The notes: generated by a model not told the origin, from the letters alone. DNA of 64,000 nucleotides from Mycobacterium sp. 1554424.7 (GCF_001665295.1 NZ_LZSE01000005.1:124001-188000), one strand, 5' to 3'; shown: positions 18,877-27,471, numbered from the stretch's first letter. Program-made: numbers and translations.

Positions 18877-20025
18877 TCACCGTTCTCCGGGAAGCGCCTT
18901 CACGGTCGCCGGTAGCCCATAGAGAGCCGTCGCGTTGCCGCGCATGATCCGCTCCCGTTGGTCGGCCGGGAATCGATTGATCGCGTAGGTCGGCGAGTCG
19001 TAGCTCCAGTGCGGATAGTCCGTCGAGAACATCAGGTTGTCGCCGAGATCCATCATCTCCAGGTACTCGCGGAACTGCACCGTGTCGGTGTCTTCCAGCG
19101 GCTGGGTGGTGAACCGGACGTGTTCGCGCACATAGTCCGACGGGCGGCGACGCACGTGGGGCAGGTCGCCGCGGCGCGCTTCCCAGATCCGGTCCATCCG
19201 CGACATCACCGGCATCGCCCAGGTGAAGCCGCCTTCGACGAAGACCACGCGCAGGTCGGGGTGACGATCGAACGCGCCGTCGAACACCAGGCTCATCAGG
19301 TGCGAGACGTACAGCAGGGGCCAGGAGGCGAAGAAGTCGTGCCAGTGCGCCGGGTTGCCGACCGGGTACAGCGGTATCAATTCGAACGGAGTCTGGCCCA
19401 TCAGGTGCGTGGCGACCGGGAACCCGTTGCGCGCGGCCGCCTCGTAGAGCGGGTCGAAATGCGGGTTGCCGAAAGGGATTCCGCGCGTCTGCGGTGTCAT
19501 CAGCACCTGGGCCATGTACGGGTGCCCCGCCCACCGTTCCACCTCGCGGGCGGCCTGCTCGGGGGTCTGCGCGCTGACGCTGATCGACCCCCGCCAGCGG
19601 CCGTGCCAGTTGCACTTGTCTAGCCACACGTCGGCCAGCCAGTCGTTGTAGGTCGACTTGAGCACGTGTTCGGCCTGCGGCAGCTGCGCGTCGCACATCG
19701 GCTCCAGCGTCGCGATGCTGACCCCGGCGTCGAGGAGTAACTGCTTGGCGGCGAAGTCCGGGTCGCTGCCGGCGACTCCCCCGTTCGGCGGCCACGCATC
19801 CATGCGCAGCGACGACGTCTTGTACGAATCTGGCGTGTCGTAGAAGTGCGGGACGGGGCTGACGGCATTTCCCGTCGGCCAGATCTTGTCCACCCATTCG
19901 GCCGGCGCGTAGGACTTCAGCACGTCGGCCGAGACCGGCAACGGGTGCACGTCGGTGTCGACGATGGTGACCGCTATTTCGTCGTCTTGACCGGTTGGCG
20001 AGTCGAGTCGCTCGATCGTTGTCAT
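18877..20025 (-). CDS. Amidohydrolase-2 family protein
   Basis: A 382-residue TIM-barrel amidohydrolase. The N-terminal motif is 'IVDTDVHPLP' with one metal-type His; others are 'PVATHLMGQTP', 'SHLMSLVFDGAFDRHPDL', 'VFVEGGFTW' and 'LMFSTDYPHW', where the catalytic Asp is kept. Its ATG shares one base with the stop of the related gene at 20025-21071 (TGATG). The pair may form a heteromer of an active and a degenerate subunit (inference). Confidence 0.9.
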   Translation of the reverse strand: MTTIERLDSPTGQDDEIAVTIVDTDVHPLPVSADVLKSYAPAEWVDKIWPTGNAVSPVPHFYDTPDSYKTSSLRMDAWPPNGGVAGSDPDFAAKQLLLDAGVSIATLEPMCDAQLPQAEHVLKSTYNDWLADVWLDKCNWHGRWRGSISVSAQTPEQAAREVERWAGHPYMAQVLMTPQTRGIPFGNPHFDPLYEAAARNGFPVATHLMGQTPFELIPLYPVGNPAHWHDFFASWPLLYVSHLMSLVFDGAFDRHPDLRVVFVEGGFTWAMPVMSRMDRIWEARRGDLPHVRRRPSDYVREHVRFTTQPLEDTDTVQFREYLEMMDLGDNLMFSTDYPHWSYDSPTYAINRFPADQRERIMRGNATALYGLPATVKALPGER

Positions 20026-21071
20026 CAGACACGCTCCTTAAGCCCGTAGAGCTCACTGGCATTTCGCCACAAGACCTTGTCGCGTTGTTCGGCGTCGAGA
20101 CCGGCCGCGGCCGCCTGCGGCGGCGACGTCGACCAGTGGGGGTAGCTCGATCCGTACATCAGCAGATCCGACTTTCCGGTGAAGTCCATCCAGCGCCGGG
20201 TGGCGTCCGTCTCAGTCGGCCCGTCGAACGCCGACGAGCAGAACCGGACGTGGCCGGGCAGGTATTCGCTGGGATAGCGGTCGACCCAGGGTGTCTGGTC
20301 GCGCATCGAGAGCCAGAACGTGTCCAGCCGCCACATCAGCGGGGTGAGGATGTCGTACCCGCCGTCGGCGAAGACGAACTTCAGGCCCGGGTGCCGACCG
20401 AACACGCCCTCGATGATGAGCGTGGCCAGGTGCACGAAGTAGTTCAGCGGCATGAACGCCGCGTAGCCCGGGTAGGTGTGCGCATGCCCTGCGAAGGTGG
20501 GCGGATAGTCGACGCCGTTGCCGCCGTTGATGTGCACGGCAACCGGTAGCCCGTGCGCGGCGGCGGCCTCCCAGATGGGCTCGAACATCGGCTTGCCGTA
20601 CGGCTCGCGCGATTGCATCGGAACGCCGACCTGCACCAGCTTCGGATGACCGGCGAGGCGCTCGATCTCGGCGATCGCGCCCCTGGCGTCCTCGGGGTTG
20701 ACGCGGATGGTGCCCCGGAATCGGTCGGTGGTGTCGGGCTCGAGCCAGCGGTCGAGCAACCAGTCGTTGACGGCGGCGCAGATGCGGCTGTTGAGCAGGT
20801 AATCGGCGATGTTGCCGCGGGTCAGCGGGTTGAGAATGGCGTAGTTGACGCCCAGGTCATCGAACAGGTGCCGGGCCATGGTCTCGGGATCCGACCCGGG
20901 GTAGTGCTCGCCGTAGAGGTCCTCGCGGTAGTCGCCGCCGGGCGCCTGATACCACTGCTGCTCCACGTCGGGAATCGAGCGCAGCTGGTGCGCGGCCGGG
21001 AGATAGCGCCGTATCTCGGCGTTGTAGCGGAAGTGCGGCTGCACGTTCGCGTCAATGATCATGGGGCTCAT
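20025..21071 (-). CDS. Amidohydrolase-2 family protein with altered metal/catalytic residues
   Basis: A 348-residue paralogue of the adjacent amidohydrolase. The N-terminal DxHxH motif is degraded to 'DANVQPHF' (Asn9, Gln11). The C-terminal '(F/Y)GSDYPHW' motif reads 'YGSSYPHW', so the key Asp is Ser309. 'VAVHINGGN' and 'HLATLIIEGVFGRHPGLKFV' remain. With ligands lost at both ends, metal-dependent catalysis is doubtful. It sits between the Rieske gene (4-bp overlap) and the intact amidohydrolase in one operon. Confidence 0.88.
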   Translation of the reverse strand: MSPMIIDANVQPHFRYNAEIRRYLPAAHQLRSIPDVEQQWYQAPGGDYREDLYGEHYPGSDPETMARHLFDDLGVNYAILNPLTRGNIADYLLNSRICAAVNDWLLDRWLEPDTTDRFRGTIRVNPEDARGAIAEIERLAGHPKLVQVGVPMQSREPYGKPMFEPIWEAAAAHGLPVAVHINGGNGVDYPPTFAGHAHTYPGYAAFMPLNYFVHLATLIIEGVFGRHPGLKFVFADGGYDILTPLMWRLDTFWLSMRDQTPWVDRYPSEYLPGHVRFCSSAFDGPTETDATRRWMDFTGKSDLLMYGSSYPHWSTSPPQAAAAGLDAEQRDKVLWRNASELYGLKERV

Positions 21072-21427
21072 GCGGTCAGGTACACCTCACCGTCGGTGAC
21101 GTCGACGCGGTACGTGCGGACGCGGCGCCGCGGGTCGGCCACGTTTTGACCGGTGGTGACATCGAATTCCCAGTTATGCCAAGGGCATCGAACGATCTGG
21201 CCGTCGCGCACCCGGCGCATCCCGTCGAGCGATTCGGGTGCCGATTCGTTGGTGCCGCCGACCAGACCCAGACACAAGGGGGCGCCCTCGTGCGAGCAGT
21301 AGTTGACGATCGCATGCAGCTCACCGTGCACGTTGTAGACGCCCACGCCGAACTTTCCGACGTCGACCAGTTTCATCCCGCCGGGCGGCAGCTCGTCCAG
21401 TGAGCACACGAATCGCCGGTTGGGCAC
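21068..21427 (-). CDS. Rieske [2Fe-2S] ferredoxin-like protein
   Basis: With GTG 21427 as start it has 119 residues. Cluster ligands are Cys44-x-His46 ('YCSHEG') and Cys81-x2-His84 ('CPWHNW'), with a 34-residue gap that is longer than the usual 15-17. No oxygenase domain is present, so it is an electron carrier or regulatory subunit. A longer frame from ATG 21466 exists, but that ATG lies inside the palindrome at 21455-21473. GTG 21427 has 'AGGAGG' upstream, though at a rather long spacing. First gene of the Rieske/amidohydrolase x2/NTF2 operon, divergent from a P450. Confidence 0.85.
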   Translation of the reverse strand: MPNRRFVCSLDELPPGGMKLVDVGKFGVGVYNVHGELHAIVNYCSHEGAPLCLGLVGGTNESAPESLDGMRRVRDGQIVRCPWHNWEFDVTTGQNVADPRRRVRTYRVDVTDGEVYLTA

Positions 21428-21454
21428 CTGAGAATCACCGCCTCCTGGGGTCAA

Positions 21455-21473
21455 TACTGTGCGCATTACGGTA
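21455..21473. promoter_or_regulatory. 19-bp regulon palindrome, perfect match
   Basis: TACTGTGCGCATTACGGTA fits TACYGT-N7-ACRGTA at all 12 specified positions. It lies 27 nt upstream of the preferred Rieske start (21427) and 100 nt upstream of the divergent P450 start, so one bound dimer could control both operons. Confidence 0.75.
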
Positions 21474-21499
21474 AAGACCACAAGCCGTTGGGCTTCGTT

Positions 21500-21515
21500 G
21501 CTATTTATACTATGA
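21500..21515. promoter_or_regulatory. Element shared with the GntR promoter region
   Basis: GCTATTTATACTATGA is identical at 14 of 16 positions to GCTATTTATACCATTA at 532-547, in the divergent Rieske/P450 gap. It may be a second site for the GntR regulator encoded at 590, or simply a shared AT-rich promoter core. Confidence 0.4.
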
Positions 21516-21573
21516 TAGCCATATTCCCTCGCCACACGTACCCGCCCCTATCGGCGGCTCAGGAGGAGCGCGA

Positions 21574-22800
21574 ATGACGCTCGGCACGGACCCGGACGGC
21601 CAGCCCGTCACCCTCGACCTGACCGGGGAAACCAGTCCCTACCCGTTCTTCGAGTACATGAGGCGCACGGACCCGGTCTGGCACGGTTCCCTGGCGGACC
21701 ACTCGCAGATGCCGGAGGAACTGCGGCCGAACGACGAGTGGGTCCTGTTCGGCTATGACGGCCTGTTCCAGGCGTTTCGCGACGACCGCGTGTTCACCTC
21801 CGCGAGCTACGACAAGACCATCGGATTGGTGATGGGCCACACCATCCTGGCGATGGGCGGCAAGGAACACCACGACCATCGCAGCCTGGTGGCCAAGGCC
21901 TTCCGGGCCACCGCGCTGGAGCGGTGGGAGCCGTCGGTCATCGGGCCGGTGTGCGATCGGCTGATCGACGAGATCAAAAATGAAGGCCACGCCGATCTGG
22001 TCAAGGCGCTGACGTTCGAGTTCCCCACCCGGATCATCTCCGTGCTGCTCGGGCTTCCGCCCGAGGATCTCGACCTGTTCCGGCGGCTGTCGCTCGACCT
22101 GATCTCGATTCCGACCGACATCGAGGCGGGACTGAATGCGGCGGCGGAGCTGCAGGGCTACTTCCTCGATCAGGTGGAGCAGCGGCGCCGCAAACTCACC
22201 GACGACATCATCGGTGATCTGGTGGCGGCCCAGATCGACGGCGAGAAGCTCACCGACGAGGCGATCATCGCGTTCCTGCGCCTGCTGCTGCCGGCCGGCC
22301 TGGAGACCACGTACCGCTCGTCGGGCAACCTGCTGTACCTGCTGCTGACCCACCCGGAGCAGCTGGCGATGGTCCAGCGGGACCGGTCACTGATCCCGGC
22401 CGCGATCGAAGAGGGCCTGCGGGTGGAAACTCCGCTGACGATGGTCATGCGCACCACCACTCGGGAAATCGAAATCGGTGGCAAGACAATCCCGGCCGAC
22501 GCACAGGTCGACATGTGTATGGGGTCGGCCAACCGCGACGAAAGCCGTTGGCCCGATCCCAATACGTTCGACATCCGCCGGCCGCGCCACGCCCACATCG
22601 CGTTCGCCGCCGGCATTCACATGTGCCTCGGCATGCACCTGGCGCGGCTGGAAACGCGGGTCATGTTGAACAGCCTGCTCGACCGCGTCACGGATCTGGC
22701 CTTGGCGCCCGACGACGGAAGCGGCGAGGAGCCCAAGATCGTCGGGCTCACCTTCCGGTCGCCGAACAAGCTTCCGGTCACGTTCGCCCCGGCCGCATGA
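21574..22800 (+). CDS. Cytochrome P450
   Basis: A 408-residue soluble bacterial P450; the ATG follows 'AGGAGGAG'. The I-helix oxygen-activation motif is 'PAGLETTYRS', the K-helix ExxR is in 'EEGLRVE', and the heme-thiolate loop is 'FAAGIHMCLGMHLAR' with Cys351. It is closely similar to the P450 at 40983. It hydroxylates an unidentified substrate. The alcohol dehydrogenase gene overlapping its 3' end suggests hydroxylation followed by oxidation of the new alcohol. No ferredoxin gene is adjacent on the same strand; the Rieske protein is divergent. Confidence 0.94.
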   Translation: MTLGTDPDGQPVTLDLTGETSPYPFFEYMRRTDPVWHGSLADHSQMPEELRPNDEWVLFGYDGLFQAFRDDRVFTSASYDKTIGLVMGHTILAMGGKEHHDHRSLVAKAFRATALERWEPSVIGPVCDRLIDEIKNEGHADLVKALTFEFPTRIISVLLGLPPEDLDLFRRLSLDLISIPTDIEAGLNAAAELQGYFLDQVEQRRRKLTDDIIGDLVAAQIDGEKLTDEAIIAFLRLLLPAGLETTYRSSGNLLYLLLTHPEQLAMVQRDRSLIPAAIEEGLRVETPLTMVMRTTTREIEIGGKTIPADAQVDMCMGSANRDESRWPDPNTFDIRRPRHAHIAFAAGIHMCLGMHLARLETRVMLNSLLDRVTDLALAPDDGSGEEPKIVGLTFRSPNKLPVTFAPAA

Positions 22801-23954
22801 GAAGCCGGGCAGCGATCCTGCACGATGTCGGCGGGCCGTGGTCCGTCGAGGAATTCGAGCTGGACCCGCCGCGGGCCGGCGAAGTCCTGGTCCAGCTGGC
22901 GGCCGCCGGGTTGTGCCACTCCGACGACCACATCCTCAAGGGCGACATGTCGGCGCCCAACGAGGTGATGCGCTCCCTCGGCCTGCCGACCATGTTTCCG
23001 ATGATCGGCGGCCACGAGGGGTCGGGCATCGTGCGTGAAGTCGGCGCGGGCGTAACCGATTTCGAGCCGGGTGACCACGTGGTGATGTCGTTCGTCGCGG
23101 TGTGTGGGCAGTGCCGCTGGTGCGCCACCGGGGTCGAGTACCTCTGCGACGTCGGAATCGGCACCATGGTCCCGGGGATGCCCACCGACGGCACCTTTCG
23201 CCACCACACCGCGGACGGTCGAAACCTGGGCCACATCGCCAAGGTCGGTGCGTTCGCGGAACACACGGTGGTGTCGACGAATTCGCTCGTCAAGATCGAG
23301 CCGCACCTGCCGCTGGCGCCGAGCGCGCTGCTGTCGTGCGCGATCCCGACCGGCTATGGTTCCGTCGCGAACCGCTCCAACATGCGCGCGGGCGATACCG
23401 TCGTCGTGATCGGCGTCGGCGGCATCGGCACCGGAGCGATCCAGGGCGCCCGGATCAACGGCGCCGCGCAGATCATTGCGCTTGATCCCGTTGAGTTCAA
23501 ACAGAAGTCGGCATTGCAGTTCGGTGCGACGCACAGCGCCGCGACCGTCGAGGAGGCTTTGGACCTGGTGCGTGGCCTCACCTACGGGGTGATGGCCGAC
23601 GCGGTGGTGGTTTCGCCGTCCCTGATCACGCCGGAGGACGTGCGCGACGCGGTGCAGCTCACCCGCAAGGGCGGGACGTGCGTGCTCACCGGCATGACCT
23701 CGCAGTTGACCCGGTCGGTCAAGATCGACCTGCAGGACTTCATCCTGATGAACAAGACCCTGGCGGGCACCATCTTCGGCTCGTGCAACCCGAAGGCGGA
23801 CGTCGCCAGGCTGGCCCGGCTCTACGAGACCGGGCAGCTGCAGCTCGACGAGATGATCACCCGGCGCTACCGCCTCGACGACATCAACGACGCCTACGAC
23901 GACCTGCTCAACGGCAAGATCGTCCGGGGCATCATCGATTACGGGGTCGGCTAG
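22797..23954 (+). CDS. Zinc-dependent alcohol dehydrogenase, NDMA-dependent-like
   Basis: A 385-residue medium-chain dehydrogenase from ATG 22797 (ATGA overlap with P450). Catalytic zinc ligands are in 'GLCHSDD' and 'GGHEGSGIV'; the four-Cys structural zinc site is 'CGQCRWCATGVEYLC'. The Rossmann motif is 'VIGVGGIGTGAIQGA'. The insert between zinc sites and overall length match the mycobacterial class that uses tightly bound NAD(H) (NDMA-dependent in assays). It probably oxidises the alcohol made by the preceding P450. Confidence 0.92.
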   Translation: MRSRAAILHDVGGPWSVEEFELDPPRAGEVLVQLAAAGLCHSDDHILKGDMSAPNEVMRSLGLPTMFPMIGGHEGSGIVREVGAGVTDFEPGDHVVMSFVAVCGQCRWCATGVEYLCDVGIGTMVPGMPTDGTFRHHTADGRNLGHIAKVGAFAEHTVVSTNSLVKIEPHLPLAPSALLSCAIPTGYGSVANRSNMRAGDTVVVIGVGGIGTGAIQGARINGAAQIIALDPVEFKQKSALQFGATHSAATVEEALDLVRGLTYGVMADAVVVSPSLITPEDVRDAVQLTRKGGTCVLTGMTSQLTRSVKIDLQDFILMNKTLAGTIFGSCNPKADVARLARLYETGQLQLDEMITRRYRLDDINDAYDDLLNGKIVRGIIDYGVG

Positions 23955-23995
23955 GTCTTGGGCGGCTCGGAAGTTGAGTGTAAATCGTGGGCATT

Positions 23996-24047
23996 GCGTG
24001 TGAGCCCTGGGCGGACAAATCGCCGAAATCCCGCCCTGAGCACACGC
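23996..24047. repeat. Imperfect long inverted repeat, terminator or REP-like element
   Basis: GCGTGTGAGCCCTGGGCGG (from 23996) pairs with CCGCCCTGAGCACACGC (24031-24047) with small mismatches and a loop of about 16 nt. It lies between the convergent ADH and SDR genes, so it may terminate both transcripts. There is no T-run. Its style resembles dispersed intergenic palindromes, which would need a genome-wide count. Confidence 0.5.
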
Positions 24048-24097
24048 TGAAAACCGCCAACGCACACCCCAAAGCCCTCAATGCACTCTCGACGCGA

Positions 24098-24829
24098 CTA
24101 GCCCTTGCGGCCCATCACGCGCTGCATCTGACCGTATGCGTCGATCGGGCTGTGTAGCGCGAGCCCACCGTCGGCGTGCACGACTTGACCCGTGACCCAA
24201 GGCAATTCGAGGACGCCCACGATGGCATCGGCCACGTCGGTGGCCTCGCCGATGCGGCCGAACGCCGTGCGTTCGGACAGACCTTCCACCCAGCCGGGAA
24301 GTTGCTCCGGTTTCGCCAGCATCGGTGTCCGCGTGACACCCGGCCCCACTGCGTTCACCCGGATGCCGTGCGCGCCCCATTCCACGGCGGCGACCTTCAC
24401 CAGCATGTCCACGCCGGCTTTGGACACGCAGTAGGCGCCCATGTCGCGGTCGGCGAGGGTGCCGCTGATGCTCGAGACCGCGACGACGGAGCCGCCCGCG
24501 CCGGCGTCGATCATGGCCCGCGCCCCGGCGCGGATGGTCAGCCAGGTGCCGGTGAGGTTGACCGCCAACACCCGTTCCCATTCCGCGGGTGGCTGTTCGA
24601 GCAGCATGCCCGACGCTCCTACTCCGGCGCAGGTGACGATCCGGGTGGGTACACCGTGGTCGCGCACGGTTTGTTCCATCGCCGCCGATACCGCGTCGGG
24701 ATCGCTGACGTCGCAGGCGATGTCGCCGCCCGACAGGTCCCACACCACGACGCGGTGACCGGCATCCCGCAGCCGCGCGGCGACTTCGCGCCCGATCCCC
24801 GAGCCGCCGCCGGTCACCAGGGCGGTCAC
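24098..24829 (-). CDS. Short-chain dehydrogenase/reductase
   Basis: A 243-residue classical SDR from GTG 24829 (GTGA overlap with the VOC gene). It has 'TGGGSGIG' at residues 6-13, 'CDVSD', the catalytic Ser in 'AVSSISG', 'YCVSK' (Tyr/Lys pair) and 'VGPGVTRTPM'. The C-terminal 'GQVVHADGGLALHS' matches FabG-like enzymes. Its partner gene encodes a VOC-family protein; both are convergent with the ADH. Role: NAD(P)-dependent oxidoreduction of an unknown intermediate. Confidence 0.9.
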   Translation of the reverse strand: MTALVTGGGSGIGREVAARLRDAGHRVVVWDLSGGDIACDVSDPDAVSAAMEQTVRDHGVPTRIVTCAGVGASGMLLEQPPAEWERVLAVNLTGTWLTIRAGARAMIDAGAGGSVVAVSSISGTLADRDMGAYCVSKAGVDMLVKVAAVEWGAHGIRVNAVGPGVTRTPMLAKPEQLPGWVEGLSERTAFGRIGEATDVADAIVGVLELPWVTGQVVHADGGLALHSPIDAYGQMQRVMGRKG

Positions 24830-25266
24830 TGCGGCGGCCCGATCAGCTCGACGAGCACCCCGTCGGGCGCGGTGACCACGGCCATCGGAACCGTCTTGCC
24901 GCCCGGCGCCTGCACGGCGATGCGACGGACCCCGTCGGTGAAACCCAACGAGGCCAACGTCATCAGCGTCTCGTCGACCTCGCGCTGCAGCGAGAGCAGG
25001 AAGAAGCCGTGCCGCGGTCGGGCCGGCGGGTCCGCGGCGTCGTCGGCGCCATCGAAGACGACCAGTTCGACGATCCCGCTGTCGGGCGTCCGCGGATCCC
25101 CGAGGAATATCGAGCGCAGCCGATCGGTCTTGGCGCCGAAGAGTTCCGGCCAGTCCCCGGTGAAGGTGTGGTCGAACAGTTCGGCGAATCCCAGGCCGTC
25201 GCGCCAGAACCCCATCGAGCGTTCGACGTCCGCGGTGCAGATCGCGGTGTGGTGAATACCCGGCAT
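24826..25266 (-). CDS. VOC (glyoxalase/dioxygenase-fold) family protein
   Basis: A 146-residue single-chain VOC protein with two beta-alpha-beta-beta-beta modules: 'IHHTAICTADVERSMGFWRD' at the N-terminus and 'GKTVPMAVVTAPDGVLVELI' at the C-terminus. Metal-ligand candidates are His at the start and Glu at the end, as in glyoxalase I and methylmalonyl-CoA epimerase. Activity could be epimerase, isomerase or ring cleavage. First gene of a pair with the SDR. Confidence 0.82.
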   Translation of the reverse strand: MPGIHHTAICTADVERSMGFWRDGLGFAELFDHTFTGDWPELFGAKTDRLRSIFLGDPRTPDSGIVELVVFDGADDAADPPARPRHGFFLLSLQREVDETLMTLASLGFTDGVRRIAVQAPGGKTVPMAVVTAPDGVLVELIGPPQ

Positions 25267-25348
25267 GCGCCCACATTAGGCTCATCTGGAGCCGCCGGGC
25301 CGATCATTCGACGCGAATTCGCGGCCCGGCGTCATCGCCAGCGCCGTG

Positions 25349-25897
25349 TCAGGACTGCTTGACCGCTTCGATCTCGAGCGTGACGGTCACCTTGTCGCCG
25401 ACGACCGCGCCCCCGGTTTCCAGCGGCAGGTCGATGTCGATGCCGAAGTCCTTGCGGTGCAACACGACCGAGGCCTCGAAGCCGGCGACTTCGCCGTGGC
25501 CCATGCCGGGGTTGACACCGTTGAACTCGAGGTCCAGGGCAACCGGCTTGGTGACGCCCTTGAGGGTGAGGTCGCCGCGGAGCACGTAGCTGTCGCCGTT
25601 CGACTCCACCGAGCTGGAGGTAAACGTCGCGACCGGGTACTTGTCGGCGTCGAAGAAGTCGGGCGACTTGAGGTGGGCGTCGCGTTGGCCGTTGCCGGTG
25701 TTGACGGAATCGACCGCGATCTCGGCGCGCACCGACGGTGTGCCGTCGTCGGCGACGACGATCGCACCGCTGAGGTTGTCGAAGGCGCCGCGTACCTTGC
25801 TGACCATCAAGTGACGTACCGAGAAGTTGATCGACGAGTGCGCCGGGTCGATCGCCCACGTTCCGGAAGTGACCTGCGTCGTTGCGGTTGCAGTCAT
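25349..25897 (-). CDS. YceI family lipid-binding protein
   Basis: A 182-residue YceI/lipocalin-like beta-barrel: 'WAIDPAHSSINFSVRHLMVS', 'VRGAFDNLSGAIVVADD', and a C-terminal 'GDKVTVTLEIEA'. The family binds polyisoprenoid or amphipathic ligands. No signal peptide is seen, so this copy appears cytoplasmic. It stands alone, in a lipid-catabolic setting that would suit a carrier for a hydrophobic compound (inference). Confidence 0.9.
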   Translation of the reverse strand: MTATATTQVTSGTWAIDPAHSSINFSVRHLMVSKVRGAFDNLSGAIVVADDGTPSVRAEIAVDSVNTGNGQRDAHLKSPDFFDADKYPVATFTSSSVESNGDSYVLRGDLTLKGVTKPVALDLEFNGVNPGMGHGEVAGFEASVVLHRKDFGIDIDLPLETGGAVVGDKVTVTLEIEAVKQS

Positions 25898-25998
25898 GTT
25901 TGTCCGTCTTTCCTGTCCGAGGCGACGGCCTGCCCGACGCCCTTCGCACGGCTAAGCGGACTGCAGTCCGAATTTATTCCCGGCGGCTCCCGAACCGG

Positions 25999-26058
25999 CA
26001 CCGACGGCCGCGCTGGCGTGACGCTCGACACCGACGGCCGCGCTGGCGTGACGCTCGA
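25999..26058. repeat. Perfect 30-bp tandem duplication
   Basis: Two identical, directly adjacent 30-bp units (25999-26028 and 26029-26058) begin CACCGACGGC and end CGCTCGA. They lie in the roughly 300-bp gene-free gap 25898-26199 between YceI and the lipoprotein gene. Apart from these and a C6-AC-G6 palindrome at 26101-26114, I see nothing in this gap. Two copies suggest a recent slippage event and possible copy-number variation between strains. Confidence 0.85.
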
Positions 26059-26199
26059 CGACCACCGCCTAGGCGACCGTCGCGGTCCTACGCGTCATTG
26101 CCCCCCACGGGGGGTAGTGAGCGCCATTGACCACGGACGAGGGATTGACCACTGTGGATGAGTGAGCTGTTCAGCCTTCGGAGGGGGAAAGGCAGCCAG

Positions 26200-27471
26200 A
26201 TGAACGGCATTTCGCGCCGCGAGTTCGGGCGGCTGGCCGCCGATGTCGGCATGCTTGGCGTCGCCGGAACGCTGGCCGCGTGTGGTTCGCCGTCGACACC
26301 GCCCCGCGCGGAGCCGACCGAGACCGCCACCCCGATCCCGGACAGCCGGACCCGGCCGATCAGGCTGACCCAAGCCGACGTGGACCGGATTATCGGCGAC
26401 CACGCCCACACGCTGCTGGACCATCTGCGATCCAAGGTCTCCGGCCCCGACTACGCGGTCGCGGTGGCGTTCGCATACCCGAACCGCGAATTCAACCGCT
26501 TCTATATGTACGGATCGGTGGCCGAAAGGACCCCGCCCACCCCGCGAACGATTTTCTCGATCGGGTCCATCACCAAGACCTTCACCGCAACGCTGTTCGC
26601 GGACGGCGTGGCGATGCGGCCGGACTGCTTCGACTGGGACGCGGGCATGCAGCGCTATCTGGGCGCATCCCCGTGCAATGCCGGCGATCTGAGTCCGACC
26701 ATGCGGCAGATCACCCCCAGAATGCTCGCCCAGCACACCTCTGGTCTGGCTCGCGATTCCACCGGTCCGGAGGATGGCGTGGGCCTGTTTCTCAAGGATC
26801 CGTCCGCGCCGCCGCCCCGGCTGGTGGACGTTTGGCGGACCCATGACGGCCCGCAGCCGGGAAGCTGCTGGGCCTATTCCAACCTTGGTTTCGTCACCTT
26901 GGGCTACGCCGCCGTCGCCGCGTATGGGTGTGCCGGGGCGGGGACGTCGTATGCGGGGCTGCTGCGGGATCGGATCACCGGACCGCTGGGCATGCCCGAC
27001 ACGATGACGGTCGTACCGGACGGCGCTCCGTTGGCGCGCGCGTATCCAAACGGCCGCGAAGTATCGTCCGGCGCCGCCTCGGACATCAAGTCGTCGGCAG
27101 CGGACATGCATACCTGGCTCATTGCGCAACTGGGGGCGGTGAACGGACCGGCGACCCTGATCAAAGGTATCGCCGCGGCAACGCAGCCCACCCCCTTGTC
27201 GGTCGACGTGTGCGGAAAAACCCAACGCGGACCGGCCAACATGGGCCTGGCGTGGCAAGTCGAACCCGGCGCCCCGCAGATTGTTTGGAAGGACGGCCTG
27301 ACGTCGGCGGGAGGCTGCTCGAGCTGGATCGGCTTCACCCCGCCGGGTCCCCACCAGGAACCGTTGGGCATCGCAATCCTGGTCAACGGCTATTGGAACA
27401 AGGACGGGCCAGCGGTGATCGCCGACAACCATGGCCCCGCGATACTCACGCAGATCTCAGCGGCCATCTAG
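26200..27471 (+). CDS. Tat-exported lipoprotein, beta-lactamase/serine-hydrolase family
   Basis: A 423-residue product from ATG 26200, preceded by 'GGAGGGGGAAAGG'; an upstream in-frame ATG at 26158 is less likely. The N-terminus has a twin-arginine motif 'SRREFGRLA' and a lipobox 'LAAC', so it should be exported folded and lipid-anchored. The serine beta-lactamase-type motifs are SxxK in 'SIGSITKTF' and YxN in 'AYSNLG'; the third (KTG-like) is near 'WKDGLTSAGG'. It probably acts as an envelope esterase or peptidase. The last codons overlap the convergent P450 stop by 3 bp. Confidence 0.88.
   Translation: MNGISRREFGRLAADVGMLGVAGTLAACGSPSTPPRAEPTETATPIPDSRTRPIRLTQADVDRIIGDHAHTLLDHLRSKVSGPDYAVAVAFAYPNREFNRFYMYGSVAERTPPTPRTIFSIGSITKTFTATLFADGVAMRPDCFDWDAGMQRYLGASPCNAGDLSPTMRQITPRMLAQHTSGLARDSTGPEDGVGLFLKDPSAPPPRLVDVWRTHDGPQPGSCWAYSNLGFVTLGYAAVAAYGCAGAGTSYAGLLRDRITGPLGMPDTMTVVPDGAPLARAYPNGREVSSGAASDIKSSAADMHTWLIAQLGAVNGPATLIKGIAAATQPTPLSVDVCGKTQRGPANMGLAWQVEPGAPQIVWKDGLTSAGGCSSWIGFTPPGPHQEPLGIAILVNGYWNKDGPAVIADNHGPAILTQISAAI

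Noticed and set aside
22617-24065. A 482-codon minus-strand frame over the alcohol dehydrogenase
   Set aside because: No recognisable domains; the plus-strand gene has zinc and nucleotide motifs.
26101-26114. C6-AC-G6 palindrome as a terminator or SigF-type promoter (GGGTA)
   Set aside because: The loop is only 2 nt, and no GTTT -35 element lies at the expected distance.
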